A DNA stretch of 10,633 nt from Clostridiales bacterium (GTDB lineage: Bacteria; Bacillota; Clostridia; Oscillospirales; QAKW01): NCBI GenBank assembly GCA_003343605.1, contig QAKW01000010.1:1-10633 (forward strand), read 5' to 3'. Of this stretch, positions 1 to 6,303 are shown in pieces. The position numbers and the translations under genes were made by a program. Position 1 is the first letter of the stretch. Every line of letters begins with the position of its first letter. The notes under the pieces are model-generated. The model was not told the DNA's origin. It saw only the letters and a program-made list of their open reading frames with translations, and did no database searches.

Positions 1-48
1 ACCACACGCCCCTCAAACGTGCGCGTCTGCCAGTTCCGCCACTCTCGC
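1..48 (-). tRNA. tRNA-Leu (anticodon GAG), 3' part cut by the window edge
   Basis: Read on the minus strand, the sequence starts GCGAGAG (acceptor 5' strand), followed by TGGCGGAACTGGCAGACGC, which is the D-arm typical of bacterial tRNA-Leu. The anticodon arm has stem CACGT/GCGTG and loop TTGAGGG, giving anticodon GAG (plus-strand bases 12-14), which reads CUC/CUU leucine codons. The variable arm, T-arm and acceptor 3' strand lie off the window, so the gene is partial only because of the window edge. A consensus promoter precedes it. Confidence is high because D-arm, anticodon stem pairing and anticodon all agree. Confidence 0.93.
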
Positions 49-62
49 ATAAATGCTTTTCA

Positions 63-91
63 ATTATAGCAACCTTCCTGAAAAAAGTCAA
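63..91 (-). promoter_or_regulatory. Promoter of tRNA-Leu
   Basis: On the minus strand, -35 TTGACT (86-91) and a perfect -10 TATAAT (63-68) are separated by 17 bp. Transcription would start near 56, leaving a leader of about 8 nt before the tRNA 5' end at 48. This is a near-consensus sigma-A promoter, as expected for a stable RNA gene. Confidence 0.85.
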
Positions 92-113
92 TACCCTATC
101 CCAAAAAATTGCC

Positions 114-142
114 TTGAAAAAAGGTCCTCTTTTTGCTATGAT
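114..142 (+). promoter_or_regulatory. Promoter of mtaB
   Basis: -35 TTGAAA (114-119) and -10 TATGAT (137-142) are separated by 17 bp, so transcription would start near 149. It is divergent from the tRNA-Leu promoter, with only 22 bp between the two -35 boxes. It also settles the start of the downstream gene, because any in-frame start before about 149 would lie outside the transcript. Confidence 0.75.
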
Positions 143-175
143 AGAGTTAACTTAAAAGAAGGCGGAAACAAAAGC

Positions 176-1456
176 GTGAAAGCAGCATTTTATACCCTCG
201 GCTGTAAAGTCAATCAATACGATACCCAGGTGATGCGTAACCGGATGGAGGCCGCGGGTTATCAGATCGTCTCTTTTGACGAGGAGGCTGATATTTATAT
301 TATAAATACCTGCACGGTAACGCAGATTTCGGATAAGAAATCCAGGCAGATGATTTCCAGGGCCAGAAGAAAGCATCCAGGCAGTATTCTGGTTGTTTGC
401 GGCTGTTTTGCGCAGGTTGCACCCGGGGAAGCGGCCGCGCTGGAAGGCGTTGATATCGTTTTAGGCACTTCAAACCGTAAAGACATTCTGAGGTATATAG
501 AAAATTTCCGCGCCAGCGGACATCAGTTGATCGCAGTGGATAATCAGGATACGCTTGAAGGCGAGGAAATCCGTTCCTTTGCGGAAAAAAACCGTGCTGT
601 TTTAAAAATTGAAGATGGATGCGAAAATTACTGTTCTTACTGCCTGATTCCGTTTGCCCGGGGTAAAATTCGCTCAAAATCAATCGATCAGGTGCGTTTA
701 GAGGCGCAAACATTGGCCGAGGCAGGGTATCTTGAAATTGTTCTTACCGGGATCCATCTCGCCTCTTACGGCAAAGATTTCGGGCCGGCATGCCTTGAAA
801 AAGCAATTCAGGCGGTCGCATCGGTGCCCGGGATCCAGCGTATTCGCCTGGGCTCTTTGGAACCGCGTATTATTTCGGCTGATTTTCTGCGTGCCGTGCG
901 GCCGATCGCGGCCCTCTGCCCGCATTTTCATCTTTCCCTGCAGAGCGGATGCAACCGTATACTGCGCGCCATGAACCGCCACTATTCAACCGCAGAATAT
1001 GCGCAATCCGTTCAGCTGCTGCGGGAAACCTGGCCCAATTGCGCCATTACCACCGATATTATTGTGGGATTTCCCGGGGAATCAGAGGAAGATTTTGAAG
1101 AAACCCTTGCCTTTGTGCGGCAGATTGGATTTGCCAAAATTCACATTTTCCCGTTTTCGCCCCGCCGGGGAACACGCGCCGCAGCGATGGACGGCCAGGT
1201 GGCTGCCGAAATAAAAAACCGGCGTGTCAAAAAACTGGAGCAGCTTGAAATCAGCAGCCGGGAAGCATTCTGGAAGCAGCTGATCGGAACTACACAGCTG
1301 GTTCTCGCTGAGGAAGAGAAAAACGGCCTGCTGCACGGTTTTTCCGAAAATTACTGCCCGGTTCAATGGAGAGGGAAGAAAGAATGCCTGCCGGTGCGCA
1401 TTCTAATTGTGGATGCTGATGCTAATGGACTGATCGGGCAGGAATGCGGGAATTAA
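176..1456 (+). CDS. mtaB: tRNA t6A37 C2-methylthiotransferase (MtaB family)
   Basis: This is a radical-SAM methylthiotransferase that converts N6-threonylcarbamoyladenosine-37 of ANN-decoding tRNAs to the 2-methylthio form, using two 4Fe-4S clusters. The N-terminal UPF0004 domain has cluster cysteines C10 (LGCKVNQYDT), C46 (NTCTV) and C77 (CGCFAQ). The LGCKVN signature separates MtaB from MiaB, which has a GCQMN-type motif. The radical-SAM motif CENYCSYC places C149, C153 and C156. The last 60 or so residues fit a TRAM RNA-binding domain. I chose the GTG at 176 (426 aa) because a GGCGG-type Shine-Dalgarno lies 10 nt before it, the promoter ends at 142, and the family begins just before this point. 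The open frame continues upstream to 53, but that extension overlaps the divergent promoters. The function call is secure and the GTG start likely. Confidence 0.93.
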   Translation: MKAAFYTLGCKVNQYDTQVMRNRMEAAGYQIVSFDEEADIYIINTCTVTQISDKKSRQMISRARRKHPGSILVVCGCFAQVAPGEAAALEGVDIVLGTSNRKDILRYIENFRASGHQLIAVDNQDTLEGEEIRSFAEKNRAVLKIEDGCENYCSYCLIPFARGKIRSKSIDQVRLEAQTLAEAGYLEIVLTGIHLASYGKDFGPACLEKAIQAVASVPGIQRIRLGSLEPRIISADFLRAVRPIAALCPHFHLSLQSGCNRILRAMNRHYSTAEYAQSVQLLRETWPNCAITTDIIVGFPGESEEDFEETLAFVRQIGFAKIHIFPFSPRRGTRAAAMDGQVAAEIKNRRVKKLEQLEISSREAFWKQLIGTTQLVLAEEEKNGLLHGFSENYCPVQWRGKKECLPVRILIVDADANGLIGQECGN

Positions 1457-1480
1457 ACCGGTAACATTTTTGATTGGATA

Positions 1481-1509
1481 TTGACGATATTTGTTTCATA
1501 TGGTATAAT
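1481..1509 (+). promoter_or_regulatory. Strong extended -10 promoter of the small HTH gene
   Basis: -35 TTGACG (1481-1486), 17 bp spacer, and TGG followed by perfect TATAAT (-10 at 1504-1509, extended TG at 1501-1502). Predicted start is near 1516, only about 18 nt before the ATG at 1534. An AAGGAGA ribosome binding site lies within this short leader. One of the best-matching promoters in the window. Confidence 0.85.
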
Positions 1510-1533
1510 CTTCCAAGATAAGGAGATGTATCT

Positions 1534-1731
1534 ATGCGAAACGTTCAGAAGCTCAGAAAACTATATGGGAAAACGCAGTTAGAAATATCCAATGCCATCG
1601 ATTATCCCAAACCGCTTTATGTGGCGTTTGAACGTGGTCGGATTGATCTTCCGCCCCGGCAAATTCAGGCTTTATGTGAATATTTTAATGTAACGGAAGA
1701 ATATCTGCGCAAGGAAACCGAAGAAAAATGA
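1534..1731 (+). CDS. Small Xre/Cro-type helix-turn-helix DNA-binding protein
   Basis: This 65-residue protein consists almost entirely of one HTH_3 (Xre/Cro-C1) fold. A recognisable TQLEISNAIDYPKPLYVAFE stretch (helices 2-3) spans about residues 14-33, and a closing helix pair ends in LCEYFNVTEEYLRKETEEK. The motif FNVTEEYL is typical of clostridial Xre regulators. There is no effector or dimerisation domain, so it resembles a stand-alone repressor. The start is supported by AAGGAGA a few bases upstream. It has its own strong promoter and ends at the hairpin terminator at 1737-1764, so it is monocistronic. Target sites are unknown; there is no clear operator dyad over its own promoter. No toxin, phage or conjugation gene is adjacent. 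Confidence 0.88.
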   Translation: MRNVQKLRKLYGKTQLEISNAIDYPKPLYVAFERGRIDLPPRQIQALCEYFNVTEEYLRKETEEK

Positions 1732-1736
1732 AAAAC

Positions 1737-1764
1737 GGCCGCGCTGCTTGATTGCAGCGCGGCC
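1737..1764. terminator. Bidirectional intrinsic terminator between convergent genes
   Basis: A perfect 11-bp stem (GGCCGCGCTGC at 1737-1747 with GCAGCGCGGCC at 1754-1764) has a 6-nt loop. An A-run lies on the left (1731-1735) and a T-rich stretch on the right, so it can end both the HTH transcript (plus) and the alaS operon transcript (minus). It begins 5 bp after the HTH stop codon. Confidence 0.9.
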
Positions 1765-1772
1765 ATTTATAT

Positions 1773-2471
1773 TTACGATACCTTTCTGATAATCCCCATC
1801 GGAGTTTGCTGCCCGCTTTGACCAAGCGGGTTATCCTTTAATATCCGCGCGTAAAGCAGCCGGTCCATGTTATCATCGGAAATGCCGAGGATCACGCCGT
1901 CAATATCGTTGATATCCACAATACAAACATCAAAGCCGATGCGTTCCTTGATCTGCCGCGCCACTTTATCCGGTTCGCTTGGCCCTAAAACAACATAATG
2001 ATTATAGGGCGGAATGGTGCAGTCGCATGGCCCGTCGATCGATCGTGCTTTAGGCCCGGCAATATTGTAAAAAACGCCTCTTTTCCCAAAGAGTTTGCCG
2101 ATCGCAGAGCAAAAAGCGGCCCAAAGAATCTTCAAAGTTCCGCATTCCTGCAAAGCCATCTCCATTGTTTGGGGGATGCTGAGCCCGATGCCATAGGGCG
2201 ATTTATAAACAAATTTACAAAGCAGCCGCGCCAGAGGCCGCGGTTTGATTTCTTCCATCGGGATCGCGCGTTTCTGGGTGCAGGCAACGCACTTTTCAGA
2301 AATGAACAGCACATCGCCCTGTTCCATTTTATCCATCGCATATTGTTCCGCAACGTCTTCGATCCGGTCCTGATCGGTTACCACATGCGTTTTAATCGGC
2401 AAGCGGCGGTAGGAAACGCCCTCTACTTCGATAATCTCATTTTTACCCTCATTGGGCTTCAAATCGGCCAT
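1773..2471 (-). CDS. CofE-like (coenzyme F420-0:L-glutamate ligase family) protein
   Basis: This 232-residue protein fits the CofE family, which in F420 producers adds gamma-linked glutamate to F420-0 using GTP. Recognisable segments are RRLPIKTHVVTDQDRIEDV near the N terminus, the segment QGDVLFISEKCVACTQKRAI at about 51-70, YGIGLSIPQTMEMALQECG in the middle, and DGPCDCTIPPYNHYVVLGP near residue 150. There is no signal peptide; one apolar stretch (ILWAAFCSAIGKLF) is probably internal to the fold. The start has an AGGAGG 8 nt upstream. It is the last gene of the operon, 28 bp after the phosphoribosyltransferase. Such homologues occur in Firmicutes that are not known to make F420, so the true substrate is uncertain. 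Its partners suggest a nucleotide or nucleotide-linked acyl acceptor, which is inference. Confidence 0.78.
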   Translation of the reverse strand: MADLKPNEGKNEIIEVEGVSYRRLPIKTHVVTDQDRIEDVAEQYAMDKMEQGDVLFISEKCVACTQKRAIPMEEIKPRPLARLLCKFVYKSPYGIGLSIPQTMEMALQECGTLKILWAAFCSAIGKLFGKRGVFYNIAGPKARSIDGPCDCTIPPYNHYVVLGPSEPDKVARQIKERIGFDVCIVDINDIDGVILGISDDNMDRLLYARILKDNPLGQSGQQTPMGIIRKVS

Positions 2472-2499
2472 ATTTTAAACCTCCTATGTAGGAAACACA

Positions 2500-3039
2500 T
2501 TATTTAAAAAACAGCGGCAGCGGCGCCAGTGTAATAATGTCGCTGCGTTCTGCTGCTTCTCCTTCTGCAAGAATCGCCATCCGCGCAACAATTTCTCCGC
2601 CGGATTCTTCTACCAGCTTTTCCAGAGCTCCCAATGATTCCCCGGTAGAAATTACATCGTCTACAATAATCACCCGTTTGCCGCGCATGGCTTCAACATC
2701 TTTTCCATCAATACAAAGAATCTGCTTATGATCGGTGGTGATGGAGTTGACCTCAACGCTGAAAACATCCTTCATATACAGTTTTGGCGCTTTCCGGGCC
2801 AAAATATACCGGTTTTCTCCCGTTTGCCGTGCCATTTCATGAATCAGGGGGATTCCTTTGGATTCCGCCGTAATCATAATATCGTGCGGCGGCATTTTTT
2901 GAATCAGCTCTCTTGCGCAGGCTACTGTCAGCTCCACATCGCCAAAAATAACGAACGCAGCAATATCCAGATGTTCATTCACCGGGCAGATCGGCAGATC
3001 CCTTTCCAGCCCGGCCACTTTTAACCGATATGTTTTCAT
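2500..3039 (-). CDS. Type I phosphoribosyltransferase, adenine phosphoribosyltransferase-like
   Basis: This 179-residue cytosolic enzyme of the PRTase type I fold transfers ribose-5-phosphate between PRPP and a base. The PRPP-binding motif VIIVDDVISTGES is at residues 123-135, with the two acidic residues D127-D128 and the T132-G133 loop. An Apt-like AESKGIPL segment (58-65) and an ARKAPKLYM segment (81-89, compare the RKPGKLP loop of Apt) point to a purine-type enzyme. It is close to Apt in length, but the divergent hood leaves the base specificity open, so I give no symbol. An AGAGGT ribosome binding site precedes the ATG. It follows the HIT gene by 15 bp and precedes the CofE-like gene by 28 bp, so it is very likely part of the alaS operon. 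Confidence 0.85.
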   Translation of the reverse strand: MKTYRLKVAGLERDLPICPVNEHLDIAAFVIFGDVELTVACARELIQKMPPHDIMITAESKGIPLIHEMARQTGENRYILARKAPKLYMKDVFSVEVNSITTDHKQILCIDGKDVEAMRGKRVIIVDDVISTGESLGALEKLVEESGGEIVARMAILAEGEAAERSDIITLAPLPLFFK

Positions 3040-3054
3040 AACCAGTCGACCTCT

Positions 3055-3396
3055 TTAACACATTTGCAGCGAAAGCGGTTCTCCGCCAAGTAGATGAAAA
3101 TGCAGGTGAAAAACGCTTTGCCCCGCATATTCATTGCAGTTGCTTACTACCCGGAAGCCTTTTTCCAGCTTCAGTTCTTTTGCCAGGCGGCTGATAACCT
3201 CAAAAATATGAGCAATCACCGCGCTGTTTTGATCGTTGATCTCCATCATATTGGCAATATGCGCTTTGGGAATAATCAGAATATGCACCTTCTTGGCGGG
3301 ATTGAGATCGTAAAAGGCCAGAACCGTCTCATCCTCGTAAACCTTTTTTGATGGGATCTCATTCCGCACAATTTTGCAAAAAATACAGTCATTCAT
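3055..3396 (-). CDS. HIT-family (HINT-like) nucleotide-binding hydrolase
   Basis: This 113-residue histidine-triad protein belongs to the Hint branch, whose members hydrolyse purine nucleoside phosphoramidates and aminoacyl-adenylates. The triad HLHFHLLGG has H97, H99 and H101, preceded by the family-typical GQSVF (92-96). The N-terminal CIFC (C4, C7) suggests the zinc site seen in many HIT proteins. PKAH at 43-46 is the conserved strand and turn. The ribosome binding site TGAGGAAA overlaps the alaS stop codon, and the gap to alaS is 10 bp, so translation may be coupled. Hint proteins act on lysyl- and other aminoacyl-AMP, so pairing with an aminoacyl-tRNA synthetase makes sense as clean-up of mis-released alanyl-AMP. 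That link is inference. Confidence 0.92.
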   Translation of the reverse strand: MNDCIFCKIVRNEIPSKKVYEDETVLAFYDLNPAKKVHILIIPKAHIANMMEINDQNSAVIAHIFEVISRLAKELKLEKGFRVVSNCNEYAGQSVFHLHFHLLGGEPLSLQMC

Positions 3397-3406
3397 GCTG
3401 TTTTCC

Positions 3407-6031
3407 TCATTTCTTCAGTTCTTTTACAAATGTGACCACCTGCGCGAGGGCCTGCTCAACTTTGGAAAGATCACCGATTCCCGCCATGGCGCTATCGGGT
3501 TTTCCGCCGCCTTTTCCGCCGGTAACGCCCGCTACCAGGCCAACCAGCGCTCCTGCAGAAATGCCCTGTTCTACAGCCTCTTTGCTGCAAACCGCCAGAA
3601 AATTCCCTTTCCCGGAACCGGTATTTGCAAAAACAGCGGCAAAATCATGATTATTTGCTTTCAGATCATCGCCCATCTCACGCAGTGTTTTTACATCTGC
3701 ATCCTGGAACGTAGCGGTAATCACCCTGATTCCATCCACATTGGTTGCATGCTCAAACATTTTGCCTGATTGTTGTTGCGCCATTTTTTTGTTTGCGGCG
3801 GAAAGCGCGCTGTTGAGCGATTTGATCTCTTCCATCAAAGAGCGGCATTTCGGAACAAGATTTTTGGCGCTGCTGCATTTTAAAGCCGCCGCCGCCGTTT
3901 CGATTTCGCGGCCATATTCCCGAAGCAGCGTTAAGACCCCCTGGCCGGTTACCGCTTCAATCCGGCGCACGCCGGAAGCCACTCCGTTTTCGCCAATAAT
4001 TTTAAAAAGACCCATTGTTCCCGTATTCCGAACATGCGTACCACCGCAAAGTTCAATGGAAGCGCCCGGTACTTCAACCACCCGCACCCGGCTGCCATAT
4101 TTTTCGCCAAAAAGGGCCATTGCGCCTTTGGCGCGCGCTTCTTCAATGCCGGTTTCATAGTTTAAAACTTCAATCGCGCTCATAATTACCTGATTTACCC
4201 GGTTTTCAACCGCTTGCAGCTCTTCGGCCGTCAGCGCAGAAAAATGCGTAAAATCAAACCGAACCGCCTGTTCATTTACAAGCTGCCCCGCCTGTTCCAC
4301 ATGATCGCCGAGTACCTCGCGCAGCGCCGCCTGGAGTAAATGGGCAGCGGTATGATTGCGCCGTATCGCCTGGCGGCGGTCCAAGTCAATCGCAGTTTCC
4401 ACTGTATCGTGGGTATGCAGCGTACCGTTTTCAAGAGTTCCGAAATGAAGGTAAACGCCGCCGGCCGTTTTGGTGGTGTTTTCAACCCTGAAAACAGCGC
4501 CGGCCGTTTGAATCACGCCGGTATCGCCCACCTGACCGCCGCCTTCTCCATAAAAAGGCGTGCGGTTCAAAACAAGGAGCCCTTTTTCTCCCTCCAAAAG
4601 CGTCTCCCGCGGGCCCTCGCTATCGAGCATCGCCAGGATTTCAGCTTGTTCCTGATCCTGTGTATATCCTATAAATTCAGTGGCCGGAATCCCCTCCAGG
4701 GCAATCTCGTCGCTGTTCCAGGACTCCGCATCCGCGGCTTTCCGGGAAGAACGTGCAAGATTGCGCTGCTCTTCCATCAGCTTTACAAACCCCGCTTCAT
4801 CCACACGCATCCCTTTTTCTTCCAGAATATCGCGGGTCAGATCCAGCGGGAACCCAAACGTATCATATAATCTGAAAGCATCCTGCCCGGAAAGTGTTCC
4901 CCCCGCGGCCGTCAGATCCTCCAAAATGGCAAGCCCCTGATCGATGGTTTTGGCAAAGGCCGTTTCCTCGTAGGAGATTACCTTTTTGATCAGGCTCTCT
5001 TTTTCCAGCAGTTCTGGATAACCGGCCTTATTTTCGGCAATCACAACATCGCACAGATCCGGCAAAAAGGCTCCTTCAATTCCCAAAAGCTTTCCGTGGC
5101 GGGAAGCACGGCGGATCAGGCGCCGCAATACGTAGCCCCGCCCCTCGTTAGAGGGAATAATGCCATCGCAGATCATAAATACAGCCGCCCGCGCGTGATC
5201 TGTAATGGCCCGGATGGAAATATCTTTTTGGGCATCTGCCCCATAGGTTACCCCGGAAAGGGCGCAAACACGGTTTAAAATATTGCGGATCGTATCCACC
5301 TCAAACATATTGTCTACGCCCTGAATAACGCATGCCAGCCGTTCCAGCCCCATCCCGGTATCTATGTTTTTATGTTCCAGCTCTGTATAGGTTCCGTTCC
5401 CTTCGTTATTAAACTGCGTAAAAACGTTATTCCAAATTTCCATATACCGGTCGCAATCGCAGCCCGGTTTGCAATCCGGGGAACCACAGCCGTATTTTTC
5501 TCCACGGTCGAAATAAATCTCACTGCAGGGGCCGCAGGGACCAGTGCCGTGTTCCCAGAAATTATCCGCCTTTCCCAGCCGGACAATCCGTTCTTCCGGC
5601 ACGCCTATCTGATCCTTCCAGATCAGAAAGGCTTCTTCATCGCTCTCATAGATCGAAGGCCAAAGAAGCGCGGCGGGAATTTCCAGCGTCTTTGTTAAAA
5701 ATTCCCATGCCCAGCTGATCGCTTCCTTTTTGAAATAATCGCCGAATGAAAAATTACCGAGCATTTCAAAATAGGTGCCATGACGTGCGGTATGCCCCAC
5801 CCGATCCAGATCCGGCGTGCGGATACATTTTTGGCAGGTCGTGACCCGTCTGCTGGGCGGTGTGATTTCCCCGGTAAAAAATTTTTTCATCGGCGCCATG
5901 CCGGAATTAATCAGCAGCAGCGACTTATCATTATGCGGAACAAGTGAAAAACTGTTCAGCCTCAAATGCCCTTTGGATTCAAAGAATGATAAAAATTTTT
6001 CCCTGATTTCATTTAAGCCCATGTAATTCAT
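3407..6031 (-). CDS. alaS: Alanine--tRNA ligase
   Basis: AlaS charges tRNA-Ala in the cytosol and edits mischarged Ser or Gly. The class II catalytic domain begins at NEIREKFLSFFESKGH and includes HNDKSLLLINSGMAPMKKFF and RHGTYFEMLGNFSFGDYF (motif 2 region). The editing domain has zinc ligands H560 and H564 (HTAAHLL) and C662 and H666 (CGGTH); each is four residues less than in E. coli AlaS (H564, H568, C666, H670). A glycine-rich C-Ala domain closes the protein (GGKGGGKPDSAMAG). At 874 aa it is full length. I chose the ATG at 6031 because AAGGAGA lies just upstream and the protein then starts at the family position. The open frame continues to 6067, but that part lies in the T-box terminator and ribosome-binding region. 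It is the first gene of the operon and is controlled by the T-box leader. Confidence 0.97.
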   Translation of the reverse strand: MNYMGLNEIREKFLSFFESKGHLRLNSFSLVPHNDKSLLLINSGMAPMKKFFTGEITPPSRRVTTCQKCIRTPDLDRVGHTARHGTYFEMLGNFSFGDYFKKEAISWAWEFLTKTLEIPAALLWPSIYESDEEAFLIWKDQIGVPEERIVRLGKADNFWEHGTGPCGPCSEIYFDRGEKYGCGSPDCKPGCDCDRYMEIWNNVFTQFNNEGNGTYTELEHKNIDTGMGLERLACVIQGVDNMFEVDTIRNILNRVCALSGVTYGADAQKDISIRAITDHARAAVFMICDGIIPSNEGRGYVLRRLIRRASRHGKLLGIEGAFLPDLCDVVIAENKAGYPELLEKESLIKKVISYEETAFAKTIDQGLAILEDLTAAGGTLSGQDAFRLYDTFGFPLDLTRDILEEKGMRVDEAGFVKLMEEQRNLARSSRKAADAESWNSDEIALEGIPATEFIGYTQDQEQAEILAMLDSEGPRETLLEGEKGLLVLNRTPFYGEGGGQVGDTGVIQTAGAVFRVENTTKTAGGVYLHFGTLENGTLHTHDTVETAIDLDRRQAIRRNHTAAHLLQAALREVLGDHVEQAGQLVNEQAVRFDFTHFSALTAEELQAVENRVNQVIMSAIEVLNYETGIEEARAKGAMALFGEKYGSRVRVVEVPGASIELCGGTHVRNTGTMGLFKIIGENGVASGVRRIEAVTGQGVLTLLREYGREIETAAAALKCSSAKNLVPKCRSLMEEIKSLNSALSAANKKMAQQQSGKMFEHATNVDGIRVITATFQDADVKTLREMGDDLKANNHDFAAVFANTGSGKGNFLAVCSKEAVEQGISAGALVGLVAGVTGGKGGGKPDSAMAGIGDLSKVEQALAQVVTFVKELKK

Positions 6032-6050
6032 AAAATCCGTTTCTCCTTGC

Positions 6051-6269
6051 AAAAATATAAAAAGCACCCCCGAACAAATAGGGACGGAAAGATCCGCGGT
6101 ACCACCCTAATTGCACGAAAAGTGCCACTCTTTCAAGCCGTTAACGCCGGCAATACGGCCCGGCTCAGAAAAACAGCCGCCGCCACCCCTTCTGCGCCGA
6201 AAAGCTCTCACCAATGCCTTTCTCTCTGTACTGCAGCGGAAATGACGGGATTTTTCATCATCGCCAGCC
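6051..6269 (-). promoter_or_regulatory. T-box riboswitch leader of alaS
   Basis: The minus-strand leader carries the T-box core AGGGTGGTACCGCGG (about 6108-6094), followed by CGTCCCT, the standard antiterminator pairing. The UGGU in the bulge matches a tRNA ending in ACCA, which fits tRNA-Ala. The stem I distal motif GGTGAGAGC lies near 6212-6204, preceded by AGTACAGAGAG (specifier-loop side) near 6232-6222. Stem III can form from AGCCG (about 6165) with CGGCT (about 6140). Downstream, CGTCCC can pair with GGGGTG before a U-rich run (6064-6051), giving a rather weak terminator stem. Alanine triplets GCG (6183-6181) and GCT (6177-6175) are the specifier candidates; I cannot fold the RNA to choose. 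Uncharged tRNA-Ala should allow read-through into alaS. Confidence 0.93.
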
Positions 6270-6275
6270 TTTTTT

Positions 6276-6303
6276 AGTATATCATAGTTTTTCACGCTGT
6301 CAA
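6276..6303 (-). promoter_or_regulatory. Promoter of the alaS T-box operon
   Basis: On the minus strand, a perfect -35 TTGACA (6298-6303) and -10 TATACT (6276-6281) are separated by 16 bp, so the T-box transcript would start near 6269. The -35 box lies inside the final codons of the penicillin-binding protein gene (stop at 6292-6294). Confidence 0.82.

Noticed and set aside
53..175. N-terminal extension of the mtaB reading frame starting at the ATG at 53
   Set aside because: It would begin beside the tRNA-Leu gene and span both divergent promoters. The mtaB transcript starts near 149 and the family begins at the GTG at 176.
300..5698. Numerous open frames on the opposite strand or other phases of mtaB, alaS and neighbours
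   Set aside because: They lie entirely inside well-identified genes, show no family motifs and lack start signals.
6032..6067. Upstream ATG at 6067 as the alaS start
   Set aside because: These 12 codons cover the U-rich end of the T-box terminator and the AAGGAGA ribosome binding site. The ATG at 6031 matches the family start.
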